Assembly: GCF_014290175.1 (NCBI RefSeq)
Contig: NZ_JACOOR010000008.1
Location: 1 to 64,000 of the forward strand
Length of the DNA stretch: 64,000 nucleotides
Direction of reading: 5' to 3'
From: Anaerosacchariphilus hominis
GTDB lineage: Bacteria; Bacillota; Clostridia; Lachnospirales; Lachnospiraceae
Made by a program: the position numbers and the translations under genes. The notes under the pieces were generated by a model that saw nothing but the letters and a program-made list of their open reading frames with translations, was not told the origin of the DNA and ran no database searches. Positions 43,895 through 51,320 of this stretch are shown here, piece by piece (positions within the stretch are counted from its first letter, which is position 1; each line of letters begins with the position of its first letter).

Positions 43895-43912
43895 GTACGT
43901 CGAAAGGCAGAC

Positions 43913-44152
43913 TCAACGAAACTTCTCCACCTCAATCTGCCGCACCTGCTCCAGCAGAAACTTATAGCGCTTCTGCACCGAATAAATCTCATAAGTATAA
44001 CAGTCGATCAGATCCGGATCGACCACCGATTCAAAATTTGCGTAGGCCGTGTCCAACGCATTCTTAGTAAGTGTCAGGTCTTCCATCAGCTGCCGTCTGG
44101 CCGAGAAACGTTCATACTCCTCCAGTGGCTCTTCTTTCTTAAAGAATCCCAT
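43913..44152 (-). CDS. DUF2508 family protein (YaaL-like)
   Basis: 79 residues from the ATG at 44152; a longer in-frame extension starts near 44371 but has no family resemblance. MGFFKKEEPLEEYERFSARR then a helical body with ALDTAYANFESVVDPDLID and CYTYEIYSVQKRYKFLLEQ matches DUF2508, found next to recR and bofA in Firmicutes. Function unknown. Here it is divergent from bofA instead of codirectional. Confidence 0.85.
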   Translation of the reverse strand: MGFFKKEEPLEEYERFSARRQLMEDLTLTKNALDTAYANFESVVDPDLIDCYTYEIYSVQKRYKFLLEQVRQIEVEKFR

Positions 44153-44225
44153 AAAAACCCCCGTATCCGGAAAATATTTTATGATATGAGTATAGACAGG
44201 GTATCTGAAAAATATACGGGAAATA

Positions 44226-44254
44226 GCATATCCTGGATCCGGAAGCCATATATT
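44226..44254 (+). promoter_or_regulatory. Sigma-E-like promoter of bofA
   Basis: GCATATC (44226-44232), 14 bp, CATATATT (44247-44254), close to the mother-cell consensus KMATATW-N14-15-CATACAHT; 26 nt before the bofA start. Confidence 0.5.
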
Positions 44255-44279
44255 TGAAAAAAAGAAACAGGCGGACATT

Positions 44280-44471
44280 ATGAAAATCCTGAACTTTCTG
44301 CTTCGTATGGTATTTGGGGCTGTGGGAATAAAACTCATCAACGCGATACTGATTTCCCAGAATATTTCCATATTTGTAGGCCTGAATCTCCTGACCCTTT
44401 TGACAGTCGGAAGCCTTGGAATCAGCGGGCTCGGGCTGCTTTACGGGATTGCAGCCTTTGGAATTTTGTGA
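44280..44471 (+). CDS. bofA: BofA family pro-sigma-K processing inhibitor
   Basis: 63 residues, two hydrophobic helices, GLNLLTLLTVGSLGISGLGLLYG matching the conserved BofA C-terminal region. In B. subtilis BofA holds SpoIVFB inactive in the outer forespore membrane until the checkpoint signal arrives. A sigma-E-like promoter upstream agrees with mother-cell expression. Confidence 0.88.
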   Translation: MKILNFLLRMVFGAVGIKLINAILISQNISIFVGLNLLTLLTVGSLGISGLGLLYGIAAFGIL

Positions 44472-44482
44472 AAAATTTACAA

Positions 44483-44511
44483 TAGACAGAAAAAACAGGA
44501 AACGCTATAAT
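44483..44511 (+). promoter_or_regulatory. Promoter of the Tad pilus operon
   Basis: -35 TAGACA (44483-44488), 17 bp, -10 TATAAT (44506-44511). The 110 nt leader can form CGGCGAAAGCCG and GGGTTGAATCAACCC hairpins; no known riboswitch recognised. Confidence 0.7.
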
Positions 44512-44623
44512 GCAGACATGATCGATCAGGTAACATTCTAAGAATCGGCGAAAGCCGGTTATCATTCAGGGTTGAATCAACCCACTATTTCCAACAGGAA
44601 CACATAAAAGGAGGAGCAAATTT

Positions 44624-44755
44624 TTGCGTGCGCTGTGGCAAAACAGGGTGCGAAAGATAAGAATCCGGGTTCTGATGCTGGGAGCCGCCCTGGGAATCCA
44701 GCTGTCAGTCAGTCTTCTGACGGGACTTCTGTGTTACAGAGGAGGACTCAGATGA
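44624..44755 (+). CDS. Small membrane peptide at the head of the Tad operon
   Basis: 43 residues starting at TTG 44624, with AAAGGAGGAG 8-10 nt upstream. A basic N terminus (WQNRVRKIRIRV) is followed by one hydrophobic helix (LMLGAALGIQLSVSLLTGLL) and a CYRGGLR tail. The TGA stop overlaps the TadZ start codon (ATGA), so the peptide is translationally coupled to TadZ. No family recognised; it may be a small pilus-assembly factor or a leader peptide. Confidence 0.6.
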   Translation: MRALWQNRVRKIRIRVLMLGAALGIQLSVSLLTGLLCYRGGLR

Positions 44756-45714
44756 AAACAAAACAGATACTGGTTTGCGATCCGGATGAAAACTATCTGC
44801 TTCATTTTTTGAATTATGTAAACCAAAAGAAAAATCCACTTTTTGCAGCAAGGGGATTTCGTTCCCGGGAAGAGCTGGCGGCCAGCCGGGAGGCCGGAGA
44901 GGGGCAGAGCGTCATTTTGCTGTCGGAGCTTCTGGAACATGAGTTGGAGGAGAGCTTTTCCGGGAAAAATGTGATCCTTCTTGTGGAAGAACCCTGGCAG
45001 GAAAAGCAGGAAAAGGCCGTCTATAAGTATCAGTCCGGCCGGAAGCTTCTGAGCCAGCTGCTCAGTCTCTGCGCGGAGGAGGCGGAAGAAGAAAAACAGG
45101 TGGCCCTGCGCCCGGAACGGATGAAATGTATCGCCGTGTATTCTCCGGTGGGGAGATGCGGAAAGACGGACTTCGCTGTGACCCTTGGAAAAGAACTGTC
45201 CCGGAAAAAAAGAACCCTGTATCTGAATCTGGAGGCCTGTTCCGGGTTCGAGGTACTGTACGGGGACAGCGAACAGACTTTATCGGAGCTGCTATATTAT
45301 CTGAATCAGGGCAAAGGAGCTTTTCCGGTGAAGCTAGAAAGCGTGATTCAGCGGATGGGGAACCTGGAATATATACCGCCCTTCCGGGTGCCGGGAGAAC
45401 TGTGCCGTATCCCGGGAGAAGAGTGGAAAAAGCTTTTGGATACACTGGAACGGGAAAGCCGGTACGAGATTCTGATACTGGATCCGGACTGTGCCATGGA
45501 CGGCCTTCCGGAGCTGCTGGAGCGATGCGAAGCCGTCTATATGCCGGTGAAGGAGGATGAAAGGGCGAAAGCAAAGATCCGGCAGTATGAGGAAACCCTG
45601 GAGGCTCTGGGGCTGGAACAGGTCAGGGAACGGGAAGAGAGATTCTGTTTTAAAAGTTATGAGGAACTGGAGACTGCGGCCAGAAACTGCGCCGGAAGGT
45701 GGTGTGGGGAATGA
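44752..45714 (+). CDS. tadZ: TadZ/CpaE-like pilus assembly protein
   Basis: 320 residues from ATG 44752 (GGAGGA 5 nt upstream). N-terminal degenerate receiver-like domain (ILVCDPDENYLLHFLNYV) and C-terminal ParA/MinD-type ATPase with variant P-loop SPVGRCGKTDF (around 130-140) and Walker B-like ILILDPD. TadZ proteins place the Tad pilus machine in the cell. Stop overlaps tadA by 4 nt. Confidence 0.85.
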   Translation: MKTKQILVCDPDENYLLHFLNYVNQKKNPLFAARGFRSREELAASREAGEGQSVILLSELLEHELEESFSGKNVILLVEEPWQEKQEKAVYKYQSGRKLLSQLLSLCAEEAEEEKQVALRPERMKCIAVYSPVGRCGKTDFAVTLGKELSRKKRTLYLNLEACSGFEVLYGDSEQTLSELLYYLNQGKGAFPVKLESVIQRMGNLEYIPPFRVPGELCRIPGEEWKKLLDTLERESRYEILILDPDCAMDGLPELLERCEAVYMPVKEDERAKAKIRQYEETLEALGLEQVREREERFCFKSYEELETAARNCAGRWCGE

Positions 45715-46946
45715 GACAGAATTCGGAAGAACTGCAAAGACAGATCCGGCAAAGGGTCCGGGAACGGATGGACTTGTCCCGGGAACTGACGGACGAAGAG
45801 GTACTGGAGCTGATCGATGAAGAGGTTTTAAAGGCAGGAAGGAACGAGCCCCTGTTTCTGGACGAGAAGCTGCGTCTCAGAAGAGAGGTTTTTCACTCCA
45901 TGCGGGGACTGGACATGCTTCAGGAGCTCATAGAGGATCCGGAGATTACGGAGATTATGGTAAATGGAGCCAGCGATATCTTTATCGAGAAAGACGGAAG
46001 AATCCGACGCTGGGATCGGAAGTTTTCCTCCGGAGAACGGCTGGAGGATGTGGTACAGCAGATCGTAAGTCTCTGTAACCGCAGCGTGTCCCGGGCCAGT
46101 CCTGTGGCGGATGCCCGTCTGGCGGATGGATCCAGGGTAAATATCGTGCTGGAGCCCGCCGCGGTGAAAGGGCCGGTGATCACCATACGGAAGTTTCCCG
46201 GAACGCCGGTGGGAATGAGCCAGCTGCTGGCCTGGGAGTCTGTGACGGAGGAGGCCGCGGAATTCTTAAAGGCGGCGATCCGGGCCCGCTATAACATCTT
46301 TGTAAGCGGTGGAACCGGTTCCGGCAAGACGACGCTTTTGGGGGCACTGTCCGAATACATTCCCTCAGAGGAGCGGCTGATCACCATCGAAGACAATGCG
46401 GAGCTGCGGCTCATCGGAGTGGAGAATCTGGTGCGGCTGGAGGCCCGGGGAGCCAATGCGGAAGGCGAGCATGAGATCACCATCCGGGATCTGATCCGAA
46501 CAGCCCTCCGAATGCGGCCGGATCGAATTATCGTGGGCGAGGTCCGTGGCGGAGAGACCCTGGATATGCTGCAGGCCATGAATACGGGTCATGACGGATC
46601 CTTAAGCACCGGCCATGCCAACAGCCCAGCCGATATGCTGAATCGGCTGGAGACCATGACCCTGATGGGAATGGAACTGCCTCTTCCGGCCATCCGGCGG
46701 CAGATCGCTTCGGCGGTGGATCTGATCGTCCACCTGGGGCGGCTGCGGGACGGAAGCAGAAGAGTACTGGAGATCGCGGAGGTGGACGGAATCCGGGACG
46801 GGGAAATCTGCCTGCATTCTTTGTTTTCCTTTGAGGAAGAAGAACAGGATACAGGTGGGAAAAACCGGGTGCGGGGAAGCTTAAGACGCCGGGGAGAGCT
46901 TTTACACCGGGAAAAGCTTCAGGCCGCGGGAACAGGAGGAACTTAG
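45711..46946 (+). CDS. tadA: TadA/CpaF-type secretion ATPase
   Basis: 411 residues from ATG 45711 (GGAAGGTGG upstream, ATGA overlap with tadZ). N-terminal domain with [20 protein letters not shown], Walker [10 protein letters not shown] (around 200), Asp box [10 protein letters not shown], Walker [12 protein letters not shown], His box [10 protein letters not shown]. Hexameric ATPase driving Flp pilus assembly. Confidence 0.95.
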   Translation: MRQNSEELQRQIRQRVRERMDLSRELTDEEVLELIDEEVLKAGRNEPLFLDEKLRLRREVFHSMRGLDMLQELIEDPEITEIMVNGASDIFIEKDGRIRRWDRKFSSGERLEDVVQQIVSLCNRSVSRASPVADARLADGSRVNIVLEPAAVKGPVITIRKFPGTPVGMSQLLAWESVTEEAAEFLKAAIRARYNIFVSGGTGSGKTTLLGALSEYIPSEERLITIEDNAELRLIGVENLVRLEARGANAEGEHEITIRDLIRTALRMRPDRIIVGEVRGGETLDMLQAMNTGHDGSLSTGHANSPADMLNRLETMTLMGMELPLPAIRRQIASAVDLIVHLGRLRDGSRRVLEIAEVDGIRDGEICLHSLFSFEEEEQDTGGKNRVRGSLRRRGELLHREKLQAAGTGGT

Positions 46947-47684
46947 ATGGATTACAGAAAGCTTCGGCTGGAACGAAACGAGATCATACGGTACGCCCTG
47001 GAAGCCGGGGCCCTCACCGGACTGGTGGGATTCTGTTTTTATAACAGTCTGGCTGCGCTGCTTCTCTATCCTCTGGTATTGCTTTTTTATCTGCGCTATA
47101 AAACGGAAACCCGGATTCGGCAGCGAAGGGAAGAACTGAAGCTTCAGTTCAAGGACGCGGTGCAGGCCATCGCAGCGGCCCTGCGGGCCGGATATTCTGT
47201 GGAAAATGCCGTGGCGGAAGCCGGGCGGGATCTGACCCGGATGTATTCCGAAAAGGCGGACATGGTACAGGAACTGGCGGCTATGCAGAGAAAGATGGAA
47301 GGAGGACAGACCATAGAGAGCGTCATGGAAAACTTTGGTGAGCGAAGCGGGATCGAAGAGGCGGAGACCTTTGCGGAAATTTTCGCGGTGGGAAAGAGGA
47401 ACGGCGGCGATCTGATCGGTATCATGAATGATACGGCCAGGACCATCGCCCAGACCGTGGAGACAGAGCGGAGTGTGGCGGCGTCCCTTGGTTCCCGTAG
47501 ATATGAGCAGCGGATCATGAATGCCATTCCCTTTGTCATGTTTCTCTATCTGCGGGTGGGCAGTCGGGGCTTTCTGGATCCCCTGTACGGGAATCTGACG
47601 GGGATACTGATTATGACCTTGTGCCTGGCGATCTATGTGGGAGCCTGGATGCTGGGGAAGAAGCTGCTGGGGATCGAGGTGTAG
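46947..47684 (+). CDS. tadB: TadB-like inner-membrane pilus protein
   Basis: 245 residues. Two N-terminal TM helices, a cytoplasmic T2SSF domain (AVQAIAAALRAGYSVENAVAEA; FAEIFAVGKRNGGDLIGIM), and a C-terminal hydrophobic region. Starts directly after the tadA stop; AGGAGG upstream. Confidence 0.9.
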   Translation: MDYRKLRLERNEIIRYALEAGALTGLVGFCFYNSLAALLLYPLVLLFYLRYKTETRIRQRREELKLQFKDAVQAIAAALRAGYSVENAVAEAGRDLTRMYSEKADMVQELAAMQRKMEGGQTIESVMENFGERSGIEEAETFAEIFAVGKRNGGDLIGIMNDTARTIAQTVETERSVAASLGSRRYEQRIMNAIPFVMFLYLRVGSRGFLDPLYGNLTGILIMTLCLAIYVGAWMLGKKLLGIEV

Positions 47685-47695
47685 GGAGGAAGAGC

Positions 47696-49057
47696 TTGAA
47701 AGAACGATGGAGGAAATGGCAGGAAGCCCTGGGGAAACTGTGGGTGAAAAAAGCGGGAAAAAGCGCGGAACGGGAGAATATATCCCGCACCATGGAGCTG
47801 CTTTATCCGGAGGGCGACCGGGAGAAACAGGCGGAAAGCTATTGCCGGAAAAGATGGAAAGGAATGGCGCTGGTACTGGCAGCAGGTCTTTTACTGGCGG
47901 CGGTTCTGTGGCTTACTCAGAGCCAGAACGGAATCCTGGAGGATGGTTACCTGCTTCCCAGAAAGGAGCAGGCCTATGAACAGAAGATGGAACTGATCCC
48001 CGAGGAGGGAGAACCGGAGACCATCACCATTCAGGTGGCACCCCGGAAGCTGACGGACGGGGAATGCGAGAAGCTTCTGGAGGAGACGGTGAAGCAGATG
48101 GAAAAACGGATCCTGGGAGAGAATCGTTCTCTGGAAGAGGTGCGAAACGATCTTAATCTGGTACAGGAGATCGAAGGGACGCCGATAACGGTGGAGTGGG
48201 AGCTGGACAGTTATAAGGTTCTGAATCTGGACGGAAGTATCCGAAGGGAGGCGGTAAAGGAAGAGGGAAGCCTGGTGGAACTGACTGCCCGACTCCGGTG
48301 TGGGGATAAGGAGCAGATTTATCAGGCCAGGGCCCGGATTCTGCCGCCTATCCAGAGTCCCCTGGAACAATGGCAGGCGGAACGGGACGCCGCCGTGAAG
48401 GAAGCGGATACGAAAAGCGAGAAGGAGGATTATCAGGAACTGCCGGATCAGATAGGCGATAGAACGGTGAACTGGGCGGAAAAGAAATCCACAGCCGCCG
48501 GGGCAGTGCTGCTTCTTACACTGGTCTGCATTCCCTTCGTGTATACAGCGGGAGACCGGGAACTGAAAAAGAAGCTGAAGAACCGGGAACGTCAGCTACA
48601 GCAGGATTATGCGGGGATGGTGAGCAAGCTGCTGCTTCTCCTGAACGCAGGGGCTTCCGTGCGTATGGCATGGGAGCGGATGATACAGGATTACAGAAAG
48701 AAACGGGACAGAGGCCAGGGAGGACAGCGTTTTGTCTATGAGGAAATGATCCGGACAGGACGGGAGCTGCAAAACGGAATGTCGGAGGCCCGGGCTTACG
48801 AGCGCTTCGGACAGCGCTGTGGTCTGGTGTGCTATCTGAAGCTGGGCGCCCTTCTGGAGCAGAATCTGAAAAAGGGCAGCAAGGGACTGGGGGAGCTTTT
48901 GCAGGCGGAGGTTCTGGAGGCATTTGAGATGCGAAAGGATCTGGCCAGGGTTCGGGGAGAGGAAGCGTCGACCAAGCTTCTGTTTCCCATGATTCTCATG
49001 CTGCTTCTGGTGATGGTGTTTATCCTGGTTCCGGCGGGGATGTCCATGAGAATGTAA
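47696..49057 (+). CDS. tadC: TadC-like inner-membrane pilus protein
   Basis: 453 residues from TTG 47696, with AGGGAGGA 5 nt upstream; the frame is open further 5' but overlaps tadB without a site. TM helices near 56-73, 265-285 and 430-450. A long hydrophilic middle region (about 80-260) is an insertion compared with typical 300-residue TadC proteins; the T2SSF-like domain is at 300-430 (LLLLLNAGASVRMAWERM; CYLKLGALLEQNLKKG). Confidence 0.85.
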   Translation: MKERWRKWQEALGKLWVKKAGKSAERENISRTMELLYPEGDREKQAESYCRKRWKGMALVLAAGLLLAAVLWLTQSQNGILEDGYLLPRKEQAYEQKMELIPEEGEPETITIQVAPRKLTDGECEKLLEETVKQMEKRILGENRSLEEVRNDLNLVQEIEGTPITVEWELDSYKVLNLDGSIRREAVKEEGSLVELTARLRCGDKEQIYQARARILPPIQSPLEQWQAERDAAVKEADTKSEKEDYQELPDQIGDRTVNWAEKKSTAAGAVLLLTLVCIPFVYTAGDRELKKKLKNRERQLQQDYAGMVSKLLLLLNAGASVRMAWERMIQDYRKKRDRGQGGQRFVYEEMIRTGRELQNGMSEARAYERFGQRCGLVCYLKLGALLEQNLKKGSKGLGELLQAEVLEAFEMRKDLARVRGEEASTKLLFPMILMLLLVMVFILVPAGMSMRM

Positions 49058-49079
49058 AGGCAAAAAGGAGGAATATGAA

Positions 49080-49187
49080 ATGAAGGGAATCAAAAAAAGA
49101 TGGACGGCGATCTGGAAGGATGAGAGAGGAATCGGAACCGTGGAAATGATTCTGATTCTGGTGGGAATATTAACCCCTTATCATTGA
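49080..49187 (+). pseudogene. Flp-type pilin, truncated by foreign DNA
   Basis: Starts at ATG 49080 with AAGGAGG 8 nt upstream. Reads MKGIKKRWTAIWKDERGIGT then VEMILILVGI before a nonsense tail LTPYH and TGA. The G-x-x-x-x-E pattern followed by a hydrophobic start is the Flp1/type IVb pilin N terminus, but the rest of the hydrophobic helix and C terminus (about 25 residues) are missing. The break falls at about 49165-49175, where composition turns AT-rich, so an insertion has split the gene. Confidence 0.75.
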
Positions 49188-49200
49188 GTGGGTATAAGGT
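49165..49200. other. Probable left attachment end of an integrative element
   Basis: Junction between pilin coding sequence and AT-rich DNA. A CCTTAT/ATAAGG imperfect palindrome (49176-49199) lies at the junction and could be a recombinase core. The partner end is outside the window. Confidence 0.45.
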
Positions 49201-49261
49201 GTATAGAGTTAAAATATGTAGATAAACAGAACTGAATATACAGCGAGAGGTGAAAGTGTGT

Positions 49262-49564
49262 ATGAGGTCAAAGGGAAAAACAGCAGATGGGATTGTAGTG
49301 CTCAGATATTATAATGTACTGTTTTACTTATTTTTTAGAGCTGAAGTAGATGATTTTAAGAGACAATGCTTAGTAAACAGAATCGATGCGGGGGAATCCA
49401 TACGGATGAAGCAAATACAGGATTGGTGCGACTGTCACCAGATTCCATTTACAACTAGATTTATATATAGAAAGGATTTCCCAGTAAAAGCAAACCTGTG
49501 GAATCTATATTCATATTGTAGATTTAGGGCTGAACTGTTAATGTTACATTTGACAGGGTCTTAA
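49262..49564 (+). CDS. Hypothetical protein, element left end
   Basis: 100 residues from ATG 49262 (a GTG at 49250 is an alternative; GAGAGG lies just upstream). Rich in aromatic, Arg and Cys residues (WCDCHQIPFTTRFIYRKDF; LWNLYSYCRFRAEL). No family recognised. A small DNA-binding or remnant protein is possible. It is separated from the phosphoesterase gene by 112 nt of AT-rich sequence. Confidence 0.45.
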   Translation: MRSKGKTADGIVVLRYYNVLFYLFFRAEVDDFKRQCLVNRIDAGESIRMKQIQDWCDCHQIPFTTRFIYRKDFPVKANLWNLYSYCRFRAELLMLHLTGS

Positions 49565-49618
49565 ATTAGTAATACTTTTTAATATGAAAAACATCTGAAA
49601 ATAATTTGTTGAAAAATG

Positions 49619-49647
49619 TATTCAAAGCAGTAAAAGAATATTATAAT
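49619..49647 (+). promoter_or_regulatory. Possible promoter of the three-gene ATPase system
   Basis: Perfect -10 TATAAT (49642-49647) with poor -35 TATTCA at 17 bp, 29 nt before the phosphoesterase start. Confidence 0.35.
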
Positions 49648-49676
49648 GTGATTTAGAAATATTTTTGGAGGGCGGT

Positions 49677-51071
49677 ATGGATACATTGAGATGGTTACAT
49701 TTATCAGATGTACATTTTTCTGATGGTGAAAGTTATGAAATTAAGAGAATGAGAGACAGCATCATTGATAAAATGAAAGAAGTGTTCGAAAAAAATAAAG
49801 TGGATTTTGTTGTGCTTTCGGGAGATTTGGCGTATCAAGGTGGTGGATACGATGCAAATTTGAAAAAATTTATTGAATCTTTAGTAGATGTTTCTGGTGT
49901 AAGTATTGATGAATTGTTTATAGTGCCAGGAAATCATGATTTAAAAAGAACCCAGATGAGAAGTGTTTTGTTAAATGGGATGAGAACAGAGCAGTTTAAA
50001 TTCGAAAAAGAAACAATAGAACAGTTACAAAAAGATTTCAAAAAATATATGACGTTTTATAATAAAGTAAAGGGTGAAAACAGTAACTACATATATCGTC
50101 TCGTAAAAAAGGAAAAGTATAATATCTTTTTAATGAATACTGCATTTACAGCAGGAACAGATGAAGATGATGGAAAACTAATTTTGGAAATAGATTCATT
50201 TTATAATGAAATAAAGCAGCTTAAAGATCAAGAGAATTGTATTAACATAGCGATTGGCCATCATCCTATTTCGTGTTTTATGAATGGTATTCAGAAAAAG
50301 ATATGGAATAATTTTAATGATTTTAATATTGATTTTTATTTGTGTGGTCATTTGCACAAGGGAGCATATGATTATGACTTAAGTGGAGGTAGGACAATTC
50401 CAACATATCAGTGTGGAAGCGGTAGAGTAGATAATTATGCAACAGTTACATTTATAATAGGCGAATTAGATATGGATACTAAAAAAGGAAAGTTAATATC
50501 CTATAAATGGCTCAAAGATGAAGAATGCTGGGCGATTGGAGGAATAGATGGTCGGAGAGCGGTTCCTGGTGAAATGGAAATTAATCTTGATAGGTTTAAA
50601 CAGGATTCAAATGTATATGTAGAGGATGAAGATTTAGATGAAGATGAGTTTCGAAGATTTATGATGAAATTTCATGAGAAATTGAAGCATAGCGGAATGG
50701 AAGATATTAATATAGACCCGAAAGATGTATTTGAAAAATTTTCAAATATGAAATGTAATAAAAGTGTTGAGAAACAATATCATTCCTTATGCAGATATTT
50801 TCCTGTAATTGATGAGATTATGGAAAGTACACTTTTGACACAAATAGAACGTGAAAGTATTCCTAATATAGTCATTTCTGAATATAACAAAGTGTGGAAA
50901 AAGGCTATAGATGGAAATGAAATAATAGAACTAATTGTAGAAAATATATTTCAGATCTATAAAGATGAATTAAATTATTCTAATACAAAATTAAAGACAT
51001 ATTTTAAAATATTAGTATACTGGTCAATTTATGAATGTGATATTTTTAATGATTCAATTCAGGAGGAATAA
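49677..51071 (+). CDS. Calcineurin-like metallophosphoesterase of an ABC-3C-type system
   Basis: 464 residues from ATG 49677 (GGAGGG just upstream). All phosphoesterase metal motifs are present in order: HLSDVHF (Asp11, His13), LSGDLAY, PGNHD, IGHHP and CGHLH, so it should be an active dimetal enzyme on a phosphodiester or nucleotide. The C-terminal 180 residues are acidic and helical with no recognised domain and may bind the partners. Cotranscribed with the next two genes (1 nt overlap). AT-rich codons unlike the chromosomal flank suggest transfer. Likely the effector of a defence system; inferred. Confidence 0.8.
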   Translation: MDTLRWLHLSDVHFSDGESYEIKRMRDSIIDKMKEVFEKNKVDFVVLSGDLAYQGGGYDANLKKFIESLVDVSGVSIDELFIVPGNHDLKRTQMRSVLLNGMRTEQFKFEKETIEQLQKDFKKYMTFYNKVKGENSNYIYRLVKKEKYNIFLMNTAFTAGTDEDDGKLILEIDSFYNEIKQLKDQENCINIAIGHHPISCFMNGIQKKIWNNFNDFNIDFYLCGHLHKGAYDYDLSGGRTIPTYQCGSGRVDNYATVTFIIGELDMDTKKGKLISYKWLKDEECWAIGGIDGRRAVPGEMEINLDRFKQDSNVYVEDEDLDEDEFRRFMMKFHEKLKHSGMEDINIDPKDVFEKFSNMKCNKSVEKQYHSLCRYFPVIDEIMESTLLTQIERESIPNIVISEYNKVWKKAIDGNEIIELIVENIFQIYKDELNYSNTKLKTYFKILVYWSIYECDIFNDSIQEE

Positions 51072-51319
51072 TGGACTATTTTAAAATTAATAAATATTCA
51101 TCAATAGAAGAAAATATTTTGTATATTTCTAAGAATATTATTGAGCTGCTAAAGGGTAGCGAAAAAGAGTTTGGTAAGATAGTAGAGTTATATGAAAAAA
51201 AGTTCTTTACAGAAATGAGTGTAAATATTGAAACAAGTATTTACTTAGCGATACTTTTTCTTTTTGGGATAGGTAAAATTGACATTGAAAATAAAAAAAT
51301 CAAATTGGTGGTGGAATGA
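51071..51319 (+). CDS. Small middle component of the three-gene system
   Basis: 82 residues. AGGAGG 4 nt upstream; the ATG overlaps the phosphoesterase stop. Hydrophobic/charged alternation (SSIEENILYISKNIIELLKG; TSIYLAILFLFGIGKIDIENK) suggests a small winged-helix-like or helical adaptor. Size, position between effector and DUF2326 ATPase, and the LFLFGIGKID ending fit the middle components (MC) of ABC-three-component systems; the exact MC class is not certain. Confidence 0.6.
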   Translation: MDYFKINKYSSIEENILYISKNIIELLKGSEKEFGKIVELYEKKFFTEMSVNIETSIYLAILFLFGIGKIDIENKKIKLVVE

Positions 51320-51320
51320 T

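Noticed and set aside
44512-44623. Possible riboswitch (cyclic-di-GMP class) in the Tad leader
   Set aside because: Only two small hairpins are visible; the conserved GEMM sequence blocks are absent.
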